From contig NZ_CP088081.1 in assembly GCF_021049305.1 (NCBI RefSeq), forward strand, positions 2,046,001 to 2,110,000: a stretch of DNA of 64,000 nt. The letters run 5' to 3'. The notes below the pieces were generated by a model. It was not told the DNA's origin. It was given only the letters and a program-made list of their open reading frames with translations, and did not search any database. Shown in pieces: positions 48,563 through 56,648 of this stretch. Each line of letters begins with the position of its first letter. Position 1 is the first letter of the stretch. This DNA is from Ideonella dechloratans. GTDB taxonomy: Bacteria; Pseudomonadota; Gammaproteobacteria; Burkholderiales; Burkholderiaceae_C. The position numbers and the translations under genes were made by a program.

Positions 48563-49837
48563 TCACACACGGGGGGTCAGGCCATCGGCCAGGGCCATGC
48601 GACGGGCCCGCCAGGCCGGAATCAGACCGGTCAGCCCACCGGCCGCCAGCACCGCCACCAACACCTTCCATTCCTCGGGCTGCACCTGGCGGGCCTGCAG
48701 CACCAGGCCCCAGTGGGCCTGCAAGGCCGGCCCGGCCAGCAGCACCAGTGCCGCCAGCAGGCCCGCGCCCAGCAGCAGGCCCGCCAGCGTCACCGACAGG
48801 CTCTCGGCCACCAGCAGGAAACCGATCTGCCAGCCTCCGGCCCCCACCGAGCGCAGGATGGCCAACTCGCGCCGGCGCTCGCCCAGACTGGCCAGCACCA
48901 CCGCCACCATGCCGGCCAGGCCCACGGCCACCACCATGGCCGAGATGGCCATCAAGCTGCGCTCCAGCGTCGACAGCAAGGTCCAGAGCTGGTCCAGCGC
49001 CACGCCCGGCATCACCGCCAGCAGCGGCTCGCCTTCGCCCTCGTTGATGCGCCGCTGCAGCTTGAACACCGCCGCCCGGTTCTTCAGGCCCACCAGCGCG
49101 GCCGTGGCCTCCTTGGGGGTCAGGTCGAACTTGCGCACCAGCTCGGGCGGAATCTCCAGCCCAGGCATGGGCGCCCCGCCCGCCCAGTCCAGGTGGATGG
49201 CCTCCATCGACGCCATGTTGATGTGCAGGGTGCGGTCCACCGGCGTGCCGGTGGGCGCCAGGATGCCCACCACGGTGAAGGGCTTGTCGGCATGCTCGAC
49301 CAGCCCTTCTCCACCGCTGCCGTGGCTCAGGGTGATGCGGTGCCCCAGGCCGTAGCCCAGCTCGCGCGCCACCTCGGCCCCCAGCACCACCTGGAACAGA
49401 CCCGGCACGCCGTCGGCGAAGGGGCGCCCCTGGGCCATCACCAGCGGCTGCTGGTAGCCGTAGCGCAGATGCTCGAAATAGCCGCTGCTGGTGGCCAGGA
49501 CGGGAAAGCCGTGGTGGGAGTCCCCCAGCGACAGCGGCACCACCCAGGCCACCGCCGGGTCCCGGGAGAGCTTCTCCACGCTGGACCAGCGGATGTTGTT
49601 GGTGGCATCGCCCAGCCGGAAGATGGCGTACAGCATCAGCTGGACAGGGCTGGTGCGCGCCCCCACCACCAGATCGGTGCCGGAAACGGTGCGCGAGAAG
49701 CTCTCGTGCGCCGCGCCCTTGAGGTGCTGAACGCCCAGCAACAGCGTCACCGACAGGGCGATGGACAGCACCGTGAGGCCCAGCGTGCCGCGCCGGTTCC
49801 AGGCGCTGCGCCAGGCCAGTTGGAAGAGGTGTCGCAT
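48563..49837 (-). CDS. ABC transporter permease, FtsX/MacB type
   Basis: 424 aa. One N-terminal helix, a periplasmic MacB-like domain (about 45-270) and three C-terminal helices (FtsX domain, about 285-420), the topology of LolC/MacB-like permeases. Ends 4 bases from the ATPase start line (49841). ZrgB-like by context. Confidence 0.88.
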   Translation of the reverse strand: MRHLFQLAWRSAWNRRGTLGLTVLSIALSVTLLLGVQHLKGAAHESFSRTVSGTDLVVGARTSPVQLMLYAIFRLGDATNNIRWSSVEKLSRDPAVAWVVPLSLGDSHHGFPVLATSSGYFEHLRYGYQQPLVMAQGRPFADGVPGLFQVVLGAEVARELGYGLGHRITLSHGSGGEGLVEHADKPFTVVGILAPTGTPVDRTLHINMASMEAIHLDWAGGAPMPGLEIPPELVRKFDLTPKEATAALVGLKNRAAVFKLQRRINEGEGEPLLAVMPGVALDQLWTLLSTLERSLMAISAMVVAVGLAGMVAVVLASLGERRRELAILRSVGAGGWQIGFLLVAESLSVTLAGLLLGAGLLAALVLLAGPALQAHWGLVLQARQVQPEEWKVLVAVLAAGGLTGLIPAWRARRMALADGLTPRV

Positions 49838-49840
49838 GGC

Positions 49841-50557
49841 TCAGGCCTCCTGCAATGCGGTCGCGCGGTTGAGCTGACCCAGCGCCACCTGCCGGTCGAA
49901 GTGGCCGGCCAGGCGCTCGTCGTGACTGACGAACACCACGCTGGCACCGCTGGCTGCGGACTCCTGCAGCAGCAGATCCAGGAAACCAGCCTGCCGCTGC
50001 GCGTCCAGGGCCGAGGTCGGTTCGTCGGCGATCAGCAGTTCAGGACGCCCGATCAGGGCGCGCGCCACCGCCACGCGCTGCTGCTGCCCCACGGACAGCC
50101 GGGTGACCGGCGCGGCCTCCAGCGCGGGAGCGAGGTCCAGCGCCCTCAGCAGACGCCGCGCCTCGGTGCGCTCGTCGCCGGCCAGGCGCTGGCGCCGCCG
50201 GGCCGAGAATCGGCAAGGCAGGCAGATGTTGTCCAGCACCGAGAGGTAAGGCACCAGGTTGAACTGCTGGAACACGAAGCCGATGTGGTCCACCCGGAAC
50301 CGGTCGCGGGCACGGTCGGACAACGCGTTCAACACGACGGCCCGACCGTCCACCTGCAGCGCGATGCGGCCTTGTTCCGGGCGCAGCACGCCCCCCAGCA
50401 GGCCCAGCAGCGTGCTCTTGCCACTGCCGCTGGGGCCGTGCACGAACAGGCGCTCGCCGGGCCGGATCTCAAAGTCCGCCATGTCCAGGCAGGGCGCCTG
50501 GCCCCGCCGCCAACGAAACACCAGGCCCTCGGCCTTCAAGAGGGTTGCACTGCTCAC
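49841..50557 (-). CDS. ABC transporter ATP-binding protein (LolD/MacB type)
   Basis: 238 aa. Walker A GPSGSGKST (41-49), signature LSVGQQQR, Walker B LLIADEPT. Pairs with the permease at 48563-49837. Three bases separate the two genes. Confidence 0.9.
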   Translation of the reverse strand: MSSATLLKAEGLVFRWRRGQAPCLDMADFEIRPGERLFVHGPSGSGKSTLLGLLGGVLRPEQGRIALQVDGRAVVLNALSDRARDRFRVDHIGFVFQQFNLVPYLSVLDNICLPCRFSARRRQRLAGDERTEARRLLRALDLAPALEAAPVTRLSVGQQQRVAVARALIGRPELLIADEPTSALDAQRQAGFLDLLLQESAASGASVVFVSHDERLAGHFDRQVALGQLNRATALQEA

Positions 50558-50566
50558 GCCGGCTCC

Positions 50567-51133
50567 TCACCACTGCACCGTGCGATGGGACTCGGTCAAC
50601 GTCGTGGCCGACTGCCCCTTCGGTCCGGCCACCTCGACCTGCATCCTGTGCAGCCGCGGAAAGGCCAGGAAAAGATCCACCCGCAAGGAATGCAGGAACT
50701 CCGGCTGGGCACATTGCCAGCTGAACTCGCCATCCAGATCGGCATGCCCCGGCTCGTCGGCAGCAGGCGGCGTGGCAGGCCCGGCTTCGCCCAGCATGGC
50801 CGGCGTCAGTGCGGCCGAAGCCAGGCTCACCTTCTGCAGCGTGCATTGCGCGGCCGGCGTCGGCAGCAGGATGCCGGGCTTGCGCAGGGCGATCACGGCC
50901 AGCTTCACGGCCTGCTGCTCCTGCGCCGTGCCGGGGGCGTGCTCGTAGCCCAGGATGTTGTCCAGCGGGCTCTCCAGTTCGGCACTCAGGGTGTTGCCAT
51001 CCACCACCACCCGCAGCACCGCCTGGCCATGCACATGGGCGCCCGGTTCATGGGCTTGGACACCCAGGCCCACCAGGCCCAGGCAGACGATCGTCAACGG
51101 CCGCAGCACGGCCGCACGCAACTTGGCTTGCAT
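50567..51133 (-). CDS. DUF2796 (ZrgA-like) periplasmic protein
   Basis: 188 aa. Signal peptide about 1-29 (cut near QAHE), then HEPGAHVHGQAVLRV, a histidine-rich metal-binding N terminus characteristic of DUF2796/ZrgA, and FSWQCAQPEF. It probably binds Zn and passes it to the ABC pair that follows after 9 bases. The start MQAKLRA has a plausible RNA context but no decisive SD was found. Confidence 0.87.
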   Translation of the reverse strand: MQAKLRAAVLRPLTIVCLGLVGLGVQAHEPGAHVHGQAVLRVVVDGNTLSAELESPLDNILGYEHAPGTAQEQQAVKLAVIALRKPGILLPTPAAQCTLQKVSLASAALTPAMLGEAGPATPPAADEPGHADLDGEFSWQCAQPEFLHSLRVDLFLAFPRLHRMQVEVAGPKGQSATTLTESHRTVQW

Positions 51134-51159
51134 CGTTTCATTCCTCGACGAATTCCCGA

Positions 51160-51178
51160 TCCCGCCTTCCAGGCGGGA
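51160..51178. other. Intercistronic hairpin upstream of the DUF2796 gene
   Basis: TCCCGCCT-TCC-AGGCGGGA, an 8-bp perfect stem in the 130-base gap between the Cys/His-rich gene and DUF2796. No T run follows; possible mRNA processing or stability element. Confidence 0.4.
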
Positions 51179-51263
51179 CCCAGGGCGCTGATGGGCACGG
51201 CGCGCGTGCCGGCCCCAGCCCTTCACCTCCTCTGCAGGCGCAGAGGACACCGCATGGCCGCCC

Positions 51264-51605
51264 TCAGGCCAGCGGGGGGGCGCGAGGCCAGGCCTGCACC
51301 CAGCCCTGCACGGGCCGGGACGCCTCGGCCACCGCGCCGGGACAGTCGAAGGGAGGCAAGGCATCGCCCTGCCAGGAAGGAGGCACGGCCAAGGGCGAGG
51401 CACCCAAGCCATGCTGCGCCAGGCAGTCCAGGCAGTTGTCGACCGGCAGCAGGTTGTCCTGCGTGGGGTGGCCGATCGCCGCCAGCGCATGCTGCTCGGC
51501 ATGCATCACCGCATGCCACTGTGCCCAGATGGCCACCAGGGCCATGGCCAGCAACCAGCCGCGCCACCTGCGCAACCCGTGCGGGGCCTGGCCGAGGTGA
51601 CTCAA
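51264..51605 (-). CDS. Small membrane protein with Cys/His motifs (DUF2946-like)
   Basis: About 113 aa if the TTG at 51605 is used; it overlaps the zur stop as TTGA, a coupling pattern. An ATG at 51665 is the other option. One hydrophobic helix (about residues 17-31) is followed by HAVMHAEQHALAAIGH and NCLDCLAQHG, possible metal ligands. This resembles DUF2946 proteins of metal loci, but the match is loose. The C-terminal part is Pro-rich and unremarkable. Confidence 0.6.
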   Translation of the reverse strand: MSHLGQAPHGLRRWRGWLLAMALVAIWAQWHAVMHAEQHALAAIGHPTQDNLLPVDNCLDCLAQHGLGASPLAVPPSWQGDALPPFDCPGAVAEASRPVQGWVQAWPRAPPLA

Positions 51606-52024
51606 GTGCAGACCCCTGAAGCGCAGGCCGCAGCGCCCTGCCCATCCGCGGCGGCCCCGCGGCATTCCGCGCAGTGGCCGTAAAGCGTCAGGTCATGGCC
51701 CTCCACGACGAAACCCGGGGGCGCCAGCCGCTGCAGATCGCCCGGACAGGCATGGATGTCGAAGACCCGCTGACAGGTCAGGCACTGGAAGTGGTGGTGG
51801 TGGTCGTGGCCGGTCAGCTCATAGCGGACGTTGTCGCCCGGCAGGTTCACGCCCTGGATCTCGCCGTCGTCCAGCAGCAGCCGCAGGTTGCGGTAGACGG
51901 TGGCCAGACCCAGTGCCGGCACATCGCCACGCGCCCCTTCGAGCACCTCCAGCGGCGACAGCGGCCGCCCCGCAGCCGCGATGACGGCACGGATGGCACT
52001 GCGCTGGCGGGTGGCTCGCTTCAT
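51602..52024 (-). CDS. zur: Fur family regulator, Zur-like
   Basis: 140 aa. Winged helix with LGLATVYRNLRLL, then the HDHHHH cluster (about 73-78), CLTC (81-84) and CAEC (118-121) that bind structural and sensory zinc. Short C terminus with a further Cys-Ser-Gly-Val-Cys tail. Adjacent to znuCBA and DUF2796, which favours zinc over iron sensing. It sits 30 bases from the palindrome at 52054-52071 and is probably autoregulated. Confidence 0.88.
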   Translation of the reverse strand: MKRATRQRSAIRAVIAAAGRPLSPLEVLEGARGDVPALGLATVYRNLRLLLDDGEIQGVNLPGDNVRYELTGHDHHHHFQCLTCQRVFDIHACPGDLQRLAPPGFVVEGHDLTLYGHCAECRGAAADGQGAAACASGVCT

Positions 52025-52053
52025 GGTGCGATCGATTCTGGCATACTTCGACT

Positions 52054-52071
52054 TTGAAAATTCATTCTCAA
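52054..52071. promoter_or_regulatory. Fur/Zur-type operator between zur and znu
   Basis: TTGAAAATTCATTCTCAA is an 18-bp near-perfect palindrome (one mismatch per arm pair). It lies in the divergent gap and could block both promoters when zinc is high. It differs from the Fur GATAATGATAATCATTATC consensus and from the Zur consensus I know from other betaproteobacteria, so the sensing metal is inferred from neighbours. Confidence 0.6.
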
Positions 52072-52075
52072 TAAG

Positions 52076-52210
52076 ATGCAATCTCACCATTCCCGTCTCG
52101 ACAGCCGATGGCTGCTGGCCACCGGGGTTCTCACCCGGACCTGCGCGGCGGCCGTGGTGGTGGGCCTGCTGGGAAGGGCCGCGGCCTGGGCCCTGCGCGA
52201 TGTCCTCTGA
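52076..52210 (+). CDS. Possible small membrane peptide upstream of znuC
   Basis: 44-codon frame starting at ATG 52076, hydrophobic segment about residues 13-32 with a central GVLTR, ending in the overlap (11 bases) with znuC. No SD is seen and no family is recognised. Position between the operator and znuC suggests a leader peptide or coupling device; it may also be chance. Confidence 0.3.
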   Translation: MQSHHSRLDSRWLLATGVLTRTCAAAVVVGLLGRAAAWALRDVL

Positions 52211-52949
52211 GCGCACCCCTGCGGCCATGCTGCAACTGGAGAACGTGTGCCTGCAACGGGAGGGCCGCACCGTGCTGCGCGACCTGTCCGGCCGCTTCCC
52301 CCCCGGCTCCCTCACCGCGGTGATCGGCCCCAACGGCGCCGGCAAGTCCACCCTGCTGGCCGCGCTGGCAGGCGACCTTCCCCCCGCATCGGGCCGCATC
52401 GTCCGGGCACCGGGGCTGCGCATGGCCTACCTGCCGCAGATCAGCGCCCTGGACCGGCACTTCCCCCTGCAAGTCCATGAGGTGGTGGCCCTCGGCCTTT
52501 GGCCCCAGCTGGGGCCCTGGCGTGGTCTGAGCCGGGCGCAGCGAGATCAGGTGCAGGCCGCCTTGCACGAGGTGGGCTTGGCCGAACTGGCTCGCCAGCC
52601 CCTTCAGACGCTGTCGACCGGCCAGTTCCAGCGCATGCTCTTCGCCCGACTCATCCTCCAGGACGCGCAATTCCTGCTGCTGGACGAACCCTTTGCGGCC
52701 ATGGACGAGCCCAGCACCCAAGATCTGCTGGCCTTGTTGCAGCGCTGGCGGGACCAGGGCCGCACGGTCGTGACCGTGCTGCACGACCTGGCCCAGGTGC
52801 GGGAGCACTTCAGCCATGCGCTGCTGCTGGCGGGACATGCGGTGGCCTGGGGGCCGGTGACCGAGGTGCTGCAGCCTGCACCGCTGCAACGTGCAGGCTA
52901 TCTGCTGCCGGCCCTTCACGCGCACACCCTGCGCGGGCACTGCGCATGA
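52200..52949 (+). CDS. znuC: Zinc ABC transporter ATP-binding protein
   Basis: 249 aa. Walker A GPNGAGKST (43-51), signature LSTGQ, Walker B LLLDEPF. Start ATG 52200 overlaps the small frame upstream. The stop is coupled by ATGA to znuB (52946-52949). Zn is assigned from neighbours; Mn is possible for this family. Confidence 0.87.
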   Translation: MSSERTPAAMLQLENVCLQREGRTVLRDLSGRFPPGSLTAVIGPNGAGKSTLLAALAGDLPPASGRIVRAPGLRMAYLPQISALDRHFPLQVHEVVALGLWPQLGPWRGLSRAQRDQVQAALHEVGLAELARQPLQTLSTGQFQRMLFARLILQDAQFLLLDEPFAAMDEPSTQDLLALLQRWRDQGRTVVTVLHDLAQVREHFSHALLLAGHAVAWGPVTEVLQPAPLQRAGYLLPALHAHTLRGHCA

Positions 52950-53836
52950 GCCTGCCGGAACTGCTGCAGACGGGCCTCGTCGCGCCCTTCACCGAGTTCG
53001 GTTTCATGCGGCGCGCCTGGGTGGCCAGCCTGGCGCTGAGCCTGAGCGCGGGGCCGGTGGGCACGTTGCTGATCCTGCGCCGGCTGACCCTGATGGGCGA
53101 CGCCATGTCGCACGCCCTGCTGCCCGGCGCGGCGCTGGGCTTCATGCTCGCGGGCCTGTCCCTGCCGGCGCTCGGGCTGGGCGCCTTCCTCGCGGGCCTG
53201 CTGGTGGCCGCACTGGCCCACCAGGCCGCCCGGCTGACGGCGCAGCGCGAGGAGTCGGCCCTGGCCGCCTTCTACCTGATGGCCCTGGCCTCGGGCGTGA
53301 TGCTGGTTTCCCTGCGCGGCACCAGCGTGGACCTGATGCACCTGCTCTTCGGCAACATCCTGGCCGCCGATGCCCAGACCCTGCCCCTGGTGGCCGCGGT
53401 GACGGGCGCCACCCTGCTGCTGCTGGCCATCTTCGCCCGCCCGCTGATCGCGGACACGCTGGATCCGGGCTTTCTGCGCCTGGCCTGGCCGGGTGGCAGC
53501 CGCTGGATGCGGCCCCTGTTCATGGGACTGCTGGTGAGCAACCTGGTGGCCGGCTTCCTGACCCTGGGCACGCTGATGTCGGTCGGGCTGCTGGTGCTGC
53601 CCGCCGCCGCGGCCCGCTTCTGGTCGCGCAACCTGGCGCCGCAGATGCTGCTGGCCAGCCTGCTGGCAGCCTGGGCCAGCACGGTGGGCCTGCTGCTGTC
53701 CTACCACGCCCAACTGCCCACCGGGCCGGCCATCGTGCTGAGCGCCGGGGTCATGTACCTGCTGTCGCTGCTGTGTGGCCGGCACGACAGCCTGTGGCGG
53801 CGATCCCCTACGCTGACTTCCGGAGACCTCTCATGA
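52946..53836 (+). CDS. znuB: Zinc ABC transporter permease
   Basis: 296 aa, about eight to nine membrane helices, ABC-3 family. Conserved MGDAMSHALLPG and LMSVGLLVLPAAAAR. Coupled on both sides by ATGA overlaps to znuC and znuA. Confidence 0.87.
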   Translation: MSLPELLQTGLVAPFTEFGFMRRAWVASLALSLSAGPVGTLLILRRLTLMGDAMSHALLPGAALGFMLAGLSLPALGLGAFLAGLLVAALAHQAARLTAQREESALAAFYLMALASGVMLVSLRGTSVDLMHLLFGNILAADAQTLPLVAAVTGATLLLLAIFARPLIADTLDPGFLRLAWPGGSRWMRPLFMGLLVSNLVAGFLTLGTLMSVGLLVLPAAAARFWSRNLAPQMLLASLLAAWASTVGLLLSYHAQLPTGPAIVLSAGVMYLLSLLCGRHDSLWRRSPTLTSGDLS

Positions 53837-54732
53837 ACCGCGCCACCGCGCTGAGAACCCTGGCCGCCCTGATGGCCGCCCCCCTGTCCGCCAGCCGAGC
53901 CCAGGGCACGCCCGCCACCGCCAGGCCGCTGCGGGTGGTGGCCAGCTTCTCCATCCTGGGCGACATGGTGCGGCAGGTGGCCGGCCCCCTGGCCGAGATC
54001 CACACCCTGGTCGGCCCCGGTGGCGATGCCCACGTCTTTGAACCCCGACCGGCCGATGCCCAGAAGCTCGCCCAGGCCGATCTGGTGGTGCTCAACGGCC
54101 TGCACCTGGAAGGCTGGCTGGACCGGCTCATCCAGGCCTCGGGCTTCAAGGGCCGGCGGGTGGTGGCCAGCGAGGGCGTGACGCCCCGCCTGCTGGACGG
54201 CCATCCCGACCCCCATGCCTGGCAGAGCCTGCGGCTGGCCGCGATCTATGTCCGCAACATCCAGTCTGCGCTGAAGGCCGTCCGGCCCCAGGAGGCCGCA
54301 CGCATCGACCAGCAGGCCGGCCGCTATCTGGCGGACATCCAGGCGCTGGACACCCGCGTGCGAGCCCAGATCGGCGCCCTCACCGCGGCCCAGCGCCGCG
54401 CGGTCACCACCCACGACGCCTTCGGCTACTTCGCCGCGGAGTACGGCGTGACCTGGCTGGCCCCCCAGGGCTGGACCACCGCGGAAGAAGTCTCGGCCAA
54501 GGATGTGGCGCGTGTGGTGCGCGAACTCCGGGCCCAGCATGTGCGTGCGCTGTTCCTGGAAAGGGCGGGCGACCCGCGGCTGATGCAGCAGATTGCCCGC
54601 GAGGCAGGGGTGCGCATCGGCGGCGAGCTCTATGCCGACACGCTGTCGCCCGCCGGCGGCCCGGCCGACACCTATCTGCACCTGTTCGAGCACAATGCGA
54701 AGACGATGCTGCAGGCCATGCGCGGCAGCTGA
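53833..54732 (+). CDS. znuA: Metal ABC transporter binding protein (ZnuA-like)
   Basis: 299 aa, cluster A-I. Signal peptide about 1-23. Metal ligands by family alignment: H67 (DAHVFEP), H128 (DPHAW), H194 (TTHDAFGYF) and D269 (LYADTLS). It lacks the long His-rich loop of many ZnuA proteins, which leaves Mn or Zn open; the context favours Zn. Confidence 0.85.
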   Translation: MNRATALRTLAALMAAPLSASRAQGTPATARPLRVVASFSILGDMVRQVAGPLAEIHTLVGPGGDAHVFEPRPADAQKLAQADLVVLNGLHLEGWLDRLIQASGFKGRRVVASEGVTPRLLDGHPDPHAWQSLRLAAIYVRNIQSALKAVRPQEAARIDQQAGRYLADIQALDTRVRAQIGALTAAQRRAVTTHDAFGYFAAEYGVTWLAPQGWTTAEEVSAKDVARVVRELRAQHVRALFLERAGDPRLMQQIAREAGVRIGGELYADTLSPAGGPADTYLHLFEHNAKTMLQAMRGS

Positions 54733-54754
54733 GCCAGCCCTCCTCCGCGCCATG

Positions 54755-54779
54755 AAAAAGGCCGCCCGAAGGCGGCCTT
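54755..54779 (-). terminator. Bidirectional terminator hairpin, znuA / Liv-type gene
   Basis: AAGGCCGCC-CGAA-GGCGGCCTT, 9-bp perfect stem. On the minus strand it is followed by five T. It ends the Liv-type gene and can also stop znuA. A second hairpin TCGGGAC-AAG-GTCCCGA lies next to it (54784-54800). Confidence 0.8.
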
Positions 54780-54805
54780 GGCATCGGGACAAGGTCCCGA
54801 GACGA

Positions 54806-55957
54806 TCAGTGCACCACGCCCAGCGCGGTCTTCACGCCACCCTTGTAGGTGTACAGGGTCAGGGCGCCGTTCTTGATGTCACCCTTCTCGTCGAAGCTGA
54901 TCACACCCGTCACGCCCTTGTAGCCCGTGGTCTTGGCCAGCACCGGCAGGTACTTGGCCGGATCCGCCGAGCCCGCCTTCTCCATCGCCGCCACCATCAC
55001 GTTGGTCGCGTCATACACGTACGGCGCATAGATCTGCACGTCCGCGCCGAACTTCTTCTTGAACTTCGCGCGGAAGTCTTCCATCGCCTTGACCGCAGCC
55101 TTGTCGTTCTGGTCGATACCGCCGGCCTCGGCGCACACCACCTGGTCATCGGCCATCGTGCCCGCGGCCAGCTTGGGCAGCTCGCCCGTGCAGATGCCGT
55201 CGCCACCCATGAACTTGGCGCTGATGCCCAGCTGCTTCATCTGGCGCAGCATCGGGCCGGCCACCGCGTCCATGCCGCCGTAGAAGACCAGGTCCGGCTT
55301 CGTGCCCTTGATCGAGGTCAGGATGGCGGTGAAGTCCGTGGCCTTGTCGTTGGTGAATTCGCGCTTGACCACCTTGCCGCCCGCGGCCTTCACGCCCTTC
55401 TCGAACTCGTCGGCCACGCCCTGGCCGTAGGCCGTGCGGTCATCGATCACGGCAATGGTCTTGCCCTTGAGCGTCTGCACCGCGTACTTGCCCAGCGTGC
55501 CGCCCAGGTGCACGTCGTCAGCCACCACGCGGAACGTGGTCTTGAAGCCCTGGCGGGTGTACTTCGGGTTGGTCGCCGACGGCGAGATCTGCGGAATGCC
55601 CGCGTCCGAGTAGATCTTCGAGGCCGGGATGGTCGTGCCCGAGTTCAGGTGGCCGATCACGCCGTTGACCTTCTCGTCCACCAGCTTCTGCGCCGCCGCC
55701 GTGCCCTGCTTGGGGTCCGCCGCGTCGTCTTCGGCCAGCAGTTCAAACTTGGCCTTCTTGCCGCCGATCATCACGCCCTTGGCGTTCAACTCGTCGATGG
55801 CCATGCGCGCACCGTTCTCGTTGTCCTTGCCCAGGTGTGCAATCCCGCCGCTGGTCGGCCCAACGTGACCGATCTTGACCACCAGGTCTTCGGCGTACAC
55901 CGAGCCGGCCGCCAGTGCCACGGCAGCCGCGACGATCACATTCAGTTTGACTTGCAT
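54806..55957 (-). CDS. Branched-chain amino acid ABC transporter binding protein (LivJ/LivK type)
   Basis: 383 aa. Signal peptide about 1-26, then KIGHVGPTSGGIAHLGKDNENGA, as in LivJ/LivK. It is a second Liv-type binding protein in this window and again has no permease or ATPase next to it. The start MQVKLNV is preceded by GGAG and a 12-bp palindrome AGATTCGAATCT that directly abuts the ATG. Confidence 0.92.
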   Translation of the reverse strand: MQVKLNVIVAAAVALAAGSVYAEDLVVKIGHVGPTSGGIAHLGKDNENGARMAIDELNAKGVMIGGKKAKFELLAEDDAADPKQGTAAAQKLVDEKVNGVIGHLNSGTTIPASKIYSDAGIPQISPSATNPKYTRQGFKTTFRVVADDVHLGGTLGKYAVQTLKGKTIAVIDDRTAYGQGVADEFEKGVKAAGGKVVKREFTNDKATDFTAILTSIKGTKPDLVFYGGMDAVAGPMLRQMKQLGISAKFMGGDGICTGELPKLAAGTMADDQVVCAEAGGIDQNDKAAVKAMEDFRAKFKKKFGADVQIYAPYVYDATNVMVAAMEKAGSADPAKYLPVLAKTTGYKGVTGVISFDEKGDIKNGALTLYTYKGGVKTALGVVH

Positions 55958-55969
55958 AGATTCGAATCT
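55958..55969. promoter_or_regulatory. 12-bp palindrome abutting the Liv-type start
   Basis: AGATTCGAATCT, a perfect palindrome between SD and ATG. It could fold at the ribosome entry site or bind a repressor. The rest of the upstream gap (to 56206) holds no other clear feature. Confidence 0.4.
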
Positions 55970-56206
55970 CCTCAGAAGGATGAATTGAAATGTCGATGTG
56001 AATGGCTCTCGACAAGCGGCCAACGATACTCCAAAAAGACCGTTGCGAAATCGATCTGCACACCGGGTTGCCCCGGAGCAAAACACCCGTTGCCGAAGGC
56101 TTGCACACAGCCACGCAATCCCCATGCCAAGGGAGATCCGAAAGAGATGCGGGGACGGTGCGCCGGAGCACCAGGAAGGTTCGGCGACCCGCGGCAGGCC
56201 CGTGGT

Positions 56207-56632
56207 TCAGCCGCCAGCGTGGTGCAGCAGCTCGTGACCGGCCCGCTCGTAGGCCTTCCAGCGGCGACGGCCGGAGGCGCGCGCCTCGTCGTCCACGCCG
56301 ACGATCTCGGCCACCCGCTCGAAGCGCGCGGTCCAGTCGGACAGCTCCACCCCGAGGTTGATCACGCTGTCGCAGTCCAGCCCCTCGACCGCCTGCTCGA
56401 CCAGCCACACGGGGGTCAGCTCCCGAACCACCGGTTCGGGGCTCACCCGGGTGTGGACATGGGGCAGGAACTCCAGCTGGGGTTCGCTCCACAGCGCGTG
56501 GCTGAGGCGGCGCAGATCCGGCGTCACACCCAGCACGCAGACCCGCCCGCCTTCGCGGACCTTCTTGCGCACCAGGCGCTGGGCCAGTGCAATCCTGTCC
56601 TGGACCCCCGTCAGAAAGACGATCTGCGCCAA
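56207..56632 (-). CDS. holC: DNA polymerase III subunit chi
   Basis: 141 aa. Starts MAQIVFLTGVQDRIALAQRLVRKK, and contains FLPHVH and the hydrophobic core of the chi fold. It links the clamp loader to SSB. Follows pepA by 16 bases, the usual pepA-holC order. Confidence 0.9.
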   Translation of the reverse strand: MAQIVFLTGVQDRIALAQRLVRKKVREGGRVCVLGVTPDLRRLSHALWSEPQLEFLPHVHTRVSPEPVVRELTPVWLVEQAVEGLDCDSVINLGVELSDWTARFERVAEIVGVDDEARASGRRRWKAYERAGHELLHHAGG

Positions 56633-56648
56633 GGCCCTGCTCCTGCGC

